Origin: Alphaproteobacteria bacterium
GTDB taxonomy: Bacteria; Pseudomonadota; Alphaproteobacteria; Rickettsiales; UBA998
Direction: 5' to 3'
Assembly: GCA_004293935.1 (NCBI GenBank)
Contig: RDZH01000019.1
Span: forward strand, 1-64,000
Length of the DNA stretch: 64,000 bases
The notes under the pieces were generated by a model. The model did no database searches. It saw only the letters and a list, made by a program, of their open reading frames with translations, and had not been told where the DNA came from. The first letter of the stretch is position 1. Every line of letters begins with the position of its first letter. Positions 18,761 through 28,121 of this stretch are shown in pieces. A program made the position numbers and the translations under genes.

Positions 18761-19396
18761 TTAGTCTATAATTGCATATTGGCTAGCTGATCCGCAATTT
18801 TCAACTGCTACATAGGCTTTATAATCTTCTAGTGTCACCACGTTTTTTGTTGTCATGTGGATAAGTTTCACATCACTAATTACCTCAACCACGGCAGCGC
18901 GAATGCCATAGATTTTTTCTAAAAAACTTTTTTCGCGAATGAAGCGTGGATCATCTCTGCTTACGATAGTACAACACTGAGGATATTGACGAAAAAAATC
19001 TTCTATTTGCAGTTTTAACATCACATCTATTTTGGGGCTATAACCACCCTTGGGATATGAATTCCATGATTCTGGGTCACGATAATTGGTATACTCAGTT
19101 AGCTTTCCCATTGATGCAGGGAAATTATAATCACCGCTCTTATACTCTATGCTATTATAACTAACTCCGCCAGTTTGCACATCTCTCGCTGCAGCCCTGA
19201 TATATTCCTCATCACTAAGCCAGCGTTTTTCTGCCCAGCAAAAGCCACTATAGTTCATTACTCCTACCACAAATAGATAGCCAAACAGCATGAATACAGG
19301 CGAAAACAATATCAATAGTAACTTTATTCGTGAATTTGTCATACCCCTTATCCTTAACATAGCTTTTTGCACTCCGCAACTATGTTTTATGCACAA
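18761..19396 (-). CDS. Hypothetical membrane-anchored/secreted protein
   Basis: ORF with hydrophobic N-terminal segment LLLILFSPVFMLFGYLFVVG. Confidence 0.55.
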   Translation of the reverse strand: MCIKHSCGVQKAMLRIRGMTNSRIKLLLILFSPVFMLFGYLFVVGVMNYSGFCWAEKRWLSDEEYIRAAARDVQTGGVSYNSIEYKSGDYNFPASMGKLTEYTNYRDPESWNSYPKGGYSPKIDVMLKLQIEDFFRQYPQCCTIVSRDDPRFIREKSFLEKIYGIRAAVVEVISDVKLIHMTTKNVVTLEDYKAYVAVENCGSASQYAIID

Positions 19397-19466
19397 ATGT
19401 TCATGTTCAATCTATGTTCTTTGTTGTTGAATAGGCGAAATTTCTCATGGTTTTTTTGTTCCTAAT

Positions 19467-19996
19467 CACCCATCGAAAAATCTATTTTGGCAGCCGTTAT
19501 GAAATAACGGATAAGTGCGCCATTGATTCAATGGACCAATTCAAGAAAATAGCATTCGTTCACGCCTAAGAGATCATCATGCTGAAATGGTCATTCAATA
19601 AATTAGATTTGGCATGTGGTGAGGTGTGCGTGATGATAGCCCCATAATGCCATTTTTAGCCACGATGAGGTTTTTTTTATGGCACTCTACATGCGTCTAT
19701 AATGGCTAATTTTCCTCATTCCTACTGCCCGTAATCTAGCGGGGATGAAAGAAAAAAGCGTAGGGCAAGATAAAGCGTTCGCACCGTGTAGCCAAAATTT
19801 GGTGCGATTTTAGCACCGCTCAAATCCAACCCTTGGCATTAGGAAAAAACTATGCCTGAATGGTGAGTGATTTCACCACATCTCGTTAATTTTGTGTTCT
19901 CTCACATTCAAGCAAATAGTAGGTCCATTGATTCAATGGCGCACTTACCCGTTCTTGTCAGAACGGTTGATCACGTAGCTTTTTGATGGGTGAATG
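19467..19996. repeat. Inverted pair of structured arms around a non-coding spacer
   Basis: GGATAAGTGCGCCATTGATTCAATGGACC (~19507-19535) and its near reverse complement GGTCCATTGATTCAATGGCGCACTTACC (~19922-19949); similarity extends outward. Confidence 0.8.
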
Positions 19997-20209
19997 TGAT
20001 ACAATGATGCTTCTTGAAATCGCAATCTTCTTTCCCTTTGAGATGCTATGTGTGACACTTTGATGAAGATTGCAATAGATCGTTTCTTTGCGATTGCGTA
20101 GGGCAAAAACTATGGATAAGATGGTACGTATGAAAAAATTGCTTGCTCTATGTATTAATACTCCATATCAGGTAGCTTACCTCTTACATAAACCTAGTGG
20201 CGCATTTCA

Positions 20210-20760
20210 GTGTTGAATCGGCGAGGAAACACCATGACAATCACTACTTCCACCCAAGATAAACCAATCCAAGATTTAATAAAATGGAATCCAGATGCTC
20301 TAGGTTTGAATCAAGACTACAGAATTTTATTTAATAATCTCGGCATCAAAGGCACTTATTCTTTCACAGGTGCATCGGGACAAGGGGCAACCATTCGCTA
20401 TTCGTTGGATACGGATAATACCATTTTTCACACTGGGCAATGGAACAATTACATTGATAATGCAACTGTTCGTCAGATTCCTTCCCTCATTCCCTCAGAC
20501 CAACAAACAGCGGTAATCAAGGCAATGAGGGTATGGGGCAATTATGGTAACCTAAACTTCGTACAAGATGATAATAATCCCAACCTCGTGATTACCGAAG
20601 CATCGTCTTTTTATTTATCCACGGATGTCAATCCTGATACCTTCCAGCCAGCGTACCTCTTGCGCATTGATCCAGAAGCAAATCCAAACACCACATCTTT
20701 AGGAAGCAATCGAGCAGGTGGACTTACCTTTGCATTTACTGAAGCGGCATCTCTATCAAC
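20210..20760 (+). pseudogene. Truncated gene, possible secreted metalloprotease N-terminal region, disrupted by an IS remnant
   Basis: ORF runs into antisense IS5-family sequence around 20750-20760, so its C-terminus is transposase DNA. Confidence 0.45.
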
Positions 20761-21120
20761 GCCAATAATTAGATTTTCTTTAGAGTACCCGCCTTTCGCA
20801 GCATCACCATGACGGCGTAACTCGCCTGCAAACCAGCCAAATATCTGCTGCTCTATGTCTTCCTTCTTGAGTCGCTCGCGCCACAACCAGATCGTTTTCG
20901 CATCAGGTGATTTTTCCGTCACCGACAATCCAAGAAAGCGTTTGAAGTTCAAGCGATCATTGATCTGATATTCCATCGCATCATCACCGCATCCAAAGGA
21001 CGGCGACCGACTTTGCCACCATTCATGGTAGCATCAAAACGTAGACCAGACATCACCAAGCGCAAACCACACCAGCCCATATGACGCGCCAAAAATGCGA
21101 ACGGATCACCAGAACCGTCT
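20750..21120 (-). pseudogene. IS5-family transposase remnant
   Basis: MEYQINDRLNFKRFLGLSVTEKSPDAKTIWLWRERLKKEDIEQQIF; upstream HMGWCGLRLVMSGLRFDATMNGGKVGRRP in a broken frame. Confidence 0.8.
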
Positions 21121-21175
21121 AAGTATTATACGCAAAACTTATAAGAAAATCATACGGTTAATAGAGCTGCCCGGT

Positions 21176-22261
21176 TCAATAAGGAACAAATTGATCATCT
21201 GGGTTTTTTTCTGATTCTTTATCCTTGATTTCCGTATCAGGAACAACATCCACAGCAGTTGAACCGGGGTTCGCATTTTGCTCTTTATTCAACAACGAGT
21301 TGCCTCCTCCTTCCAATTCTTGCTTTTTGCGCTCATATTCCAGCAAGGAATTATCTTTAGGGCGTGGGTTGGCAAATGGATTCGCACTTTCTGCTGATGG
21401 GCGATCCATCAATGGTGTGGCGATATGCTCACCACGAAGCAAGATAATTTCGATACGACGATTTTTCGGATTTTCGGGTTCTGAAGGGATAAATAGCTCT
21501 TTATCCGCACGCCCAAGCACCTTAGAGACGCGCTCTTGAATCATCCCATGAGAGATAAGAAAACGCCGAGCTGCATTAGCGCGATCCGCTGAAAGTTCCC
21601 AATTAGAATAGTTGACACGACGATTATAGGGGCGAGTATCGGTATGCCCAGATATGGAGATATAATTGGGCAAATCTTGTATCACGGCATTAATCGCGCT
21701 TAGTAACCGTTCACCCGCTGGTGTCAGATATTCACGACCAGGGCGAAACATTGGTTGTTTTTCTGTATCCATTACTTGGATTTTCAACCCTTCAGGAGTT
21801 TGTTGCATCATCACGTTCTGCCCTAAATCTGCAAGCGTAGGGTCTTGGTGCATCATTTCACTTAATGAATTACCTGCTTTATCAAAAAGCATTTGTTCGC
21901 CTTCAGGAGATTCTATAACAGATTTTTTAGTCGGTTCACCCGGTTTTACACCTTGGGGCGGTTGTCCGATGACGATACTAGGTGTTCCCGTATTCGTGTT
22001 TTGGATGCCATCCATCACTTCGCTTTTACCACCTTTCGTGCCGATACCTTCTTGATCGATAAGTCCAATGGTGGGGCTGAAATAATCCGCAATACCCTCT
22101 AAGGTTTCCTCTTCCGCAGCATTGAGCAACCACATGAGCAAGAAAAACGCCATCATCGCCGTTACGAAGTCGGCATAAGCAACCTTCCACGCGCCACCAT
22201 GATGACCGCCCTCAATCTTGTTGATCTTTTTAATGATGATTGTTTGTTCCAATTCAGCCAT
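21176..22261 (-). CDS. motB: Flagellar motor protein MotB
   Basis: GGHHGGAWKVAYADFVTAMMAFFLLMWLLNA plus OmpA domain ISISGHTDTRPY...NWELSADRANAARRFL. Confidence 0.96.
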   Translation of the reverse strand: MAELEQTIIIKKINKIEGGHHGGAWKVAYADFVTAMMAFFLLMWLLNAAEEETLEGIADYFSPTIGLIDQEGIGTKGGKSEVMDGIQNTNTGTPSIVIGQPPQGVKPGEPTKKSVIESPEGEQMLFDKAGNSLSEMMHQDPTLADLGQNVMMQQTPEGLKIQVMDTEKQPMFRPGREYLTPAGERLLSAINAVIQDLPNYISISGHTDTRPYNRRVNYSNWELSADRANAARRFLISHGMIQERVSKVLGRADKELFIPSEPENPKNRRIEIILLRGEHIATPLMDRPSAESANPFANPRPKDNSLLEYERKKQELEGGGNSLLNKEQNANPGSTAVDVVPDTEIKDKESEKNPDDQFVPY

Positions 22262-22283
22262 GTGAGTAATGCTCTATGAGTTT

Positions 22284-23141
22284 TTAGATGCTTTGACATG
22301 CTGATTCAACATCAGCAAATTTCGGTTTATAGAGTACATCAATGTTCGTTCGTGCATATTCAACTGCCACAGCGGGTGCTACACCTTTCGCATAGGCAAC
22401 CAAACCTGCTTTGATGCATTCCATATAACGCACTTCTGATTCCAGAACACTGCCAACATAATTGGCAATCGGTGCAATAATACCGTAAGAAATCAATACA
22501 CCAAGGAATGTTCCCACAAGTGCCGCACCAATTAATTTACCCAATACTTCAGGCGGTTCTGTGATGCTCCCCATGGTGATAATCACCCCAAGTACCGCCG
22601 CCACAATACCAAGAGCGGGCATACCATCCGCCATCGAAGTAAGCGCATGGGTAATGTGCTTCGCTTCTTCACGATGCGCATTAATTTCTTTATCCATCAA
22701 ATCATCCAGCTCATAATGATTTTCAACACCCATCGTCATCATACGCAGATAATCCGCGAAGAAATCTACCGCATGATGATTTTTTGCAAATTTAGGCGCA
22801 CTATTAAAGAGTGCGCTATTATGCGGATGCTCAATATGCTGTTCAATCTCCAACATACCTTTAGTACGCATCGTTTTGAATACTGTATATTGCATCACCA
22901 GCAATTCAAGATATTCCTTTTGTCGGTAAGGCATACCTTTGAGCAGCTTTTTGAGGCTTTTTAATATCACCTTTAGGAGCGCGCTAGGGTTGGCGATGAT
23001 AAACGCCCCCACTGCTGCCCCCACGATGATAATCACCTCGGTAGGCTGCCATAAAACGGCAAGATTTCCATTGTGCATGACATAGCCGCCAAGCACACAA
23101 CCTATAACTGTCGCAAAACCAATCAAGAACTTCATACCCAA
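22284..23141 (-). CDS. motA: Flagellar motor stator protein MotA
   Basis: MGMKFLIGFATVIGCVLGGYVMHNGNLAVLWQPTEVIIIVGAAVGAFIIANP; MADGMPALGIVAAVLGVIITMGSI. Confidence 0.96.
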   Translation of the reverse strand: MGMKFLIGFATVIGCVLGGYVMHNGNLAVLWQPTEVIIIVGAAVGAFIIANPSALLKVILKSLKKLLKGMPYRQKEYLELLVMQYTVFKTMRTKGMLEIEQHIEHPHNSALFNSAPKFAKNHHAVDFFADYLRMMTMGVENHYELDDLMDKEINAHREEAKHITHALTSMADGMPALGIVAAVLGVIITMGSITEPPEVLGKLIGAALVGTFLGVLISYGIIAPIANYVGSVLESEVRYMECIKAGLVAYAKGVAPAVAVEYARTNIDVLYKPKFADVESACQSI

Positions 23142-23447
23142 TGGTTTACCACAACATCTATTGATAAAAGATTAAAATACGGGCAGTGCGATTAAAATAA
23201 AACTACCGACTATCTATTTGTTTTTTCATTATATATTTTTATTACCCCACGGAATTCCTAAGGTCGCGCTGCAATAAAAAATGATATTTTTCTTGGAATG
23301 TTGCATTGCCATGACAGAGGAAAAACTTTCAATAATCGCACTTGATTCTAAAATAAAAAATCGCTACACTTCATAATACAAAGAGATTATTCCAAAATAT
23401 TCTTGGATAGTTCTTGGTGTTTAATATCTATGGAGCAAAAAATAATT

Positions 23448-23945
23448 ATGAAAACAATACTTACTTGTATGAGTGTGGCTATACTTCTTTCTTCTTGCGC
23501 TCAACAAGGGCAGCCGGGATGGTCGCATGGCGGATCGGGGATCGATAAAGGCGTGCTGGGTGGGCTTGCGGGTGCTGCAGGCGGTGCTGCAATCGGTTCT
23601 AACATTGGTAAAGGGCGCGGCAATATCGCTGCGATTGCGATTGGCACATTGCTTGGTGCGGGCTTAGGTTCTGAAGTGGGTAAATCACTTGATCGTGCCG
23701 ATATGGGGTATTATAACCAAACGTCACAACAAGCACTAAATACGGGACAACCGGGGCAATCCTTCCCATGGCAAAATCCGCAATCAGGGCATTCGGGAAG
23801 CATTACACCCTCTAACTATTACCCATCCAATGGAACATATTGCCGTGAATATACACAAACGGTCAATATAGGTGGGCAGATTTCTAATGGATATGGCACA
23901 GCATGTCGTCAACCTGACGGACGTTGGCAGGTAGTGAGCAATTAA
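23448..23945 (+). CDS. 17-kDa surface antigen-like glycine-zipper lipoprotein
   Basis: MKTILTCMSVAILLSSCAQQ lipobox; GGLAGAAGGAAIGSNIGKGRGNIAAIAIGTLLGAGLGSEVGKSLDRAD; C-term YCREYTQTVNIGG...GTACRQPDGRWQVV. Confidence 0.9.
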   Translation: MKTILTCMSVAILLSSCAQQGQPGWSHGGSGIDKGVLGGLAGAAGGAAIGSNIGKGRGNIAAIAIGTLLGAGLGSEVGKSLDRADMGYYNQTSQQALNTGQPGQSFPWQNPQSGHSGSITPSNYYPSNGTYCREYTQTVNIGGQISNGYGTACRQPDGRWQVVSN

Positions 23946-23961
23946 TTCAACAACCCTGTGT

Positions 23962-23990
23962 AAGGTGATAGGTGCTGCACCTATCACCTT
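23962..23990. terminator. Perfect palindromic hairpin between convergent genes
   Basis: AAGGTGATAGGTG-CTG-CACCTATCACCTT. Confidence 0.75.
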
Positions 23991-24000
23991 AGAACAACAT

Positions 24001-24990
24001 CTATTGTTGAAGCACCAGACGTAATGATTCGTTGCTACGCGCACCAATCTGTTGAATAATATGGCTTGCTAAGATATGCCCATAACGCGCCGATTGTTCA
24101 ACATCCTGTTCATGCGCTAAACCATACAGAAACCCTGCAGCGAACAGATCGCCTGCACCTGTGGCATCTTCAACATGATCAATCTGCACACCGTGTACTT
24201 CTGTTATGACACCCTTATGCCCTATCAATGCAGGTTGTGAACCACGGGTGATAATGAACGTCTCCACGGGCGTTTTCAGATAATCTGCTGCTGCTTCATG
24301 CGCTTGCGCAAGACAAAAGAGCGATAAGGCTTCATCTTCATTGGAAAAGACAATATCGACATAATTGTGAATAAGGTGCAAAAATTCCTCACGATGGCGA
24401 TCCACACAAAACGTATCCGACAAAGAAAAAGCGATTTTCGCACCCGCCGCTTTCGCTTTTTCAAGAGCATAGGTAATCGCCTCACGAGCAGGGCGTTTAT
24501 CCCAAAGATAGCCCTCAACATAGAGAATAGATGCTTGTTCAAGAAGATCGCTATGCACATCACTGGGGATGAGATCAGCACTTGCACCAATATAGGTGTT
24601 CATGGTACGTTCTCCGTCAGGTGTGACGCAAATAACACAGCACGCCGTTGGTGCGCCATCAGGTGATGCAACCGCGATGGTAGTCGCAACGCCTAAATGC
24701 GTGAGATCATCGATAAAAACCTTCCCAAGATCATCTGCTCCGACTTTACCAATAAAACCTACCTTCATATTCAAATCAGCAAGAGCTGCAATCGTATTGG
24801 CAACCGATCCGCCCGAACATTGACGAGCTTCAGGCATTTGTGCATGTAATTGCATGATGGTGGCACTTTCCACAAGCTGCATACCGCCTTTTTCCATATT
24901 ATGTTGTTTCAAGAATGATTCTTCCACATGGGCAAGAATATCCACAATAGCATTGCCAATTCCAACTACATCATATTGTTTTTTAATCAT
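24001..24990 (-). CDS. PfkB-family adenosine kinase-like sugar kinase
   Basis: YDVVGIGNAIVDILAHV; GGSVANTIAALADLNMKVGFIGKVGADDLG; VEDATGAGDLFAAGFLYGLA. Confidence 0.9.
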   Translation of the reverse strand: MIKKQYDVVGIGNAIVDILAHVEESFLKQHNMEKGGMQLVESATIMQLHAQMPEARQCSGGSVANTIAALADLNMKVGFIGKVGADDLGKVFIDDLTHLGVATTIAVASPDGAPTACCVICVTPDGERTMNTYIGASADLIPSDVHSDLLEQASILYVEGYLWDKRPAREAITYALEKAKAAGAKIAFSLSDTFCVDRHREEFLHLIHNYVDIVFSNEDEALSLFCLAQAHEAAADYLKTPVETFIITRGSQPALIGHKGVITEVHGVQIDHVEDATGAGDLFAAGFLYGLAHEQDVEQSARYGHILASHIIQQIGARSNESLRLVLQQ

Positions 24991-25129
24991 AATAACACCC
25001 TCCATGGTGAATATTGGTGCGCAACTTTATCACGATACTCATTGAGAAAAGAATAAAAGGTGCATTTTCTTTGCTCATATCATACGTAAAGGGATTGCAC
25101 AAGTGCGCAAGCTGGGATATAGAAGAACT

Positions 25130-27163
25130 ATGTTTAAGAAAATTTTGATAGCAAATCGCGGTGAGATTGCACTGCGTATTATGGATACGTGCAGAAAGAT
25201 GGGCATTAAAACGGTGGCCGTCTATTCTGAAGCGGATACGAACGCACGCCATGTGAAAGAGGCGGATGAAGCGGTCTATATTGGCCCTTCCCCTTCTGCA
25301 CAGAGTTACCTCAACGTCAAGGCAATTCTTTCTGCTATTGATCAAACAGGTGCGCAAGCAGTGCATCCGGGCTATGGCTTTCTTTCAGAAAACGCTGATT
25401 TTGCTGATAAGCTCGCTGAACGTGGTGTGGTGCTGATTGGTCCTTCTCCTTCTGCGATTCGCTCTATGGGGGATAAGATTGAATCCAAAAAACTCGCGAA
25501 GCGGGCAGGGGTGAATGTTGTTCCCGGAGGGATTGATGCCGTAGCAAATCTTACTGATGCGAAGCGTCAAGCGGCACGTATTGGTTATCCAGTGATGATC
25601 AAAGCGGCAGCAGGTGGCGGTGGCAAAGGGATGCGCGTTGCCCGTTCTGATGAAGAATTGAAAGACGGTATGCGCCTAGCCTCCAGTGAAGCGCGTTCCA
25701 GCTTTGGTGATGCACGGGTGTTTATTGAGAAGTTTTTCGATAATCCGCGTCATATTGAGATTCAAGTCTTGGCGGATAAATATGGAACGATTGTGCATTT
25801 AGGTGAGCGTGAATGTTCGATTCAGCGTAGGCATCAAAAAGTGATTGAAGAAGCACCGAGTATGTTTGTTGATGAGCCACTGCGTCTTAAAATGGGTAAG
25901 CAGGCGGTCGCATTAGCAAAGCGTGTCGAATATTGGACGGCAGGAACGGTCGAGTTCATTGTTGATGACAAAAAGAATTTCTACTTCCTTGAGATGAATA
26001 CGCGCTTGCAGGTTGAACATCGCGTCACCGAGCTTATTACGGGCATTGATATTGTTGAATGGATGATCCGCGTTGCTGCAGGAGAACCGCTTGGCTTCAC
26101 CCAGCGTGATATAAAATTCAATGGTTGGGCATTTGAAAGCCGTGTCTATGCGGAAGATCCGCGCCGTGGCTTCTTGCCTTCGATTGGACGCGTCACACGT
26201 TATGAAGAACCAGAATCTGAAGGAAATCATAAGGTACTCATCGATTCAGGGGTGTATAGTGGTGGTGAAGTCAGCATGTTTTATGATCCCATGATCGCTA
26301 AAATATGTACGCACGCCCCCACACGCACGCAAGCGATTGACAGCATGAAATCGTCACTTGCCGCCTTTGTGATTGAAGGTGTGTCGCATAATATCAGCTT
26401 TTTACAATCGATTCTTGCGCATACACGTTTTGCGAACGGTGATTTATCCACCAATTTTATTGCACAAGAATATCCCGAAGGCTATGCAACGAGCGGTCTC
26501 ACTGAGGAAGCATTGCGCGTCTTTATTGGGGTAGGGGTTCATGCGTTCTTGACGGATATTCGCCGTGAAGCATCGATTAGCGGACAAGTGGCAGGGCATA
26601 GCCGTGTCATTGGTGCGCGTTGGGTTGTGCATCTTGATGGGCGTGATTATCCCGTGATTGCGAATCAAGTCGAAGGTGGCTATGACATCAGCTTTGGCAC
26701 GGGCGTTGCAACCGTGCGATCCAGTTGGCAATTAGGGCGACGCTTATTTCAAGGCACGGTGAATGATAATCCTGTGAGTGTGCAGCTTAAGCGCATTATT
26801 GAGGGCTATGAACTGCATTATGGCGGTTCGGAAGCTAAAGTGAAAGTACGCACCCCCCGTGTGGCAGAATTGTCCGTGCATATGCCGCTTCCTTCTGATA
26901 ATGATAGCCGTAATCAGCTCACCTCACCGATCACAGGTCTGGTGCGTAGCGTATCAGTGAAAGAGGGGGATACCGTGTTTGCAGGGCAGGAACTGCTCAC
27001 CATCGAGGCCATGAAAATGGAAAATATCTTCCGTGCCGAACATGATGCCTTTGTGAAGAAAATGCATGTCGCGAAGGGCGAGAATGTTCGCGCTAATGAT
27101 TTGCTGATCGAGTTTAGCAGCGTGGAAGATGCAGAATTACAGATGAAAAAAGAGAAAAAATAA
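25130..27163 (+). CDS. pccA: Acetyl-/propionyl-CoA carboxylase alpha subunit (biotin carboxylase plus BCCP)
   Basis: MFKKILIANRGEIALRIMDTCRKMGIKTVAVYSEAD; AAGGGGKGMR; EAMKMENIF. Confidence 0.93.
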   Translation: MFKKILIANRGEIALRIMDTCRKMGIKTVAVYSEADTNARHVKEADEAVYIGPSPSAQSYLNVKAILSAIDQTGAQAVHPGYGFLSENADFADKLAERGVVLIGPSPSAIRSMGDKIESKKLAKRAGVNVVPGGIDAVANLTDAKRQAARIGYPVMIKAAAGGGGKGMRVARSDEELKDGMRLASSEARSSFGDARVFIEKFFDNPRHIEIQVLADKYGTIVHLGERECSIQRRHQKVIEEAPSMFVDEPLRLKMGKQAVALAKRVEYWTAGTVEFIVDDKKNFYFLEMNTRLQVEHRVTELITGIDIVEWMIRVAAGEPLGFTQRDIKFNGWAFESRVYAEDPRRGFLPSIGRVTRYEEPESEGNHKVLIDSGVYSGGEVSMFYDPMIAKICTHAPTRTQAIDSMKSSLAAFVIEGVSHNISFLQSILAHTRFANGDLSTNFIAQEYPEGYATSGLTEEALRVFIGVGVHAFLTDIRREASISGQVAGHSRVIGARWVVHLDGRDYPVIANQVEGGYDISFGTGVATVRSSWQLGRRLFQGTVNDNPVSVQLKRIIEGYELHYGGSEAKVKVRTPRVAELSVHMPLPSDNDSRNQLTSPITGLVRSVSVKEGDTVFAGQELLTIEAMKMENIFRAEHDAFVKKMHVAKGENVRANDLLIEFSSVEDAELQMKKEKK

Positions 27164-27169
27164 GGGGAA

Positions 27170-28051
27170 ATGACTATGGCTATGATACCGTTTGATGATC
27201 GTGATGGGGAAATATGGTTGGATGGCGCGCTTGTGCCATGGCGTGATGCCAAAGTGCATGTGCTATCGCATGGCTTGCATTATGCTAGTTCGGTGTTTGA
27301 AGGATTACGCGTCTATCATGGCAAACCGTTCAAGCTCACTGAACATTCGCAGCGTTTGCAGACTTCCGCTAAAATGTTGGATTTTACCATTCCTTACAGC
27401 GTTGAAGAACTGAATGCAGCGTGCCTTGAAGTGGTGAAAAAGAATAATGTCGTCAATGGCTATATCCGCCCTGTGGCATGGTCGGGTAGTGACATGATGG
27501 CGATCTCAGCGCGCAATAACCGTATTCATGTGGCGATTGCAGCGTGGGAATGGGCAGCTTATTTCGGTGCAGAGATGAAGGAAAAGGGCTTGCGCCTAAA
27601 AACCGCTACATGGCGCAGACCTGATCCGCAAACAGCACCATCGCATAGCAAAGCAGCAGGCTTATACATGATCTGTACTATGTCCAAACATCAAGCGGAA
27701 GCAGAGGGCTATAATGATGCATTGATGCTTGATTGGCGTGGCTATATTGCGGAAGCAACGGGCGCGAATATCTTCCTTGTGATGAAAAATGGTGAAATTC
27801 ATACACCTACTGCCGATTGCTTCTTGAACGGCATTACCCGCCGTACCGTGATGGGGCTAGCTGCACAAGCAGGGCATAAGGTAGTGGAGCGTCATATTCA
27901 ACCGCAAGAATTGACGGATGTTGCGGAAGTGTTTTTAACGGGAACGGCAGCGGAAATCACTCCCGTTGCCTCGATTGATAACCATCAATTTGGTGTTGGC
28001 GAAGTGACGAAGAAGCTAATGCGTGATTATGATTTGTTAGTGCGGTCTTAA
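27170..28051 (+). CDS. ilvE: Branched-chain amino acid aminotransferase
   Basis: GLHYASSVFEGLRVYHGKPFKLTEHSQRL; YNDALMLDWRGYIAEATGANIFLV; VAEVFLTGTAAEITPV. Confidence 0.94.
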   Translation: MTMAMIPFDDRDGEIWLDGALVPWRDAKVHVLSHGLHYASSVFEGLRVYHGKPFKLTEHSQRLQTSAKMLDFTIPYSVEELNAACLEVVKKNNVVNGYIRPVAWSGSDMMAISARNNRIHVAIAAWEWAAYFGAEMKEKGLRLKTATWRRPDPQTAPSHSKAAGLYMICTMSKHQAEAEGYNDALMLDWRGYIAEATGANIFLVMKNGEIHTPTADCFLNGITRRTVMGLAAQAGHKVVERHIQPQELTDVAEVFLTGTAAEITPVASIDNHQFGVGEVTKKLMRDYDLLVRS

Positions 28052-28121
28052 GGGGAGAATGTGCGCACAGACGTTTTTTAGCAGAAAATTCAGAATATGT
28101 CGTGTATAATCTTGAGTAACT

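Noticed and set aside
20611-20812. C-terminal end of the 20210 ORF read as genuine protein
   Set aside because: Sequence from ~20750 onward is antisense IS5 transposase DNA.
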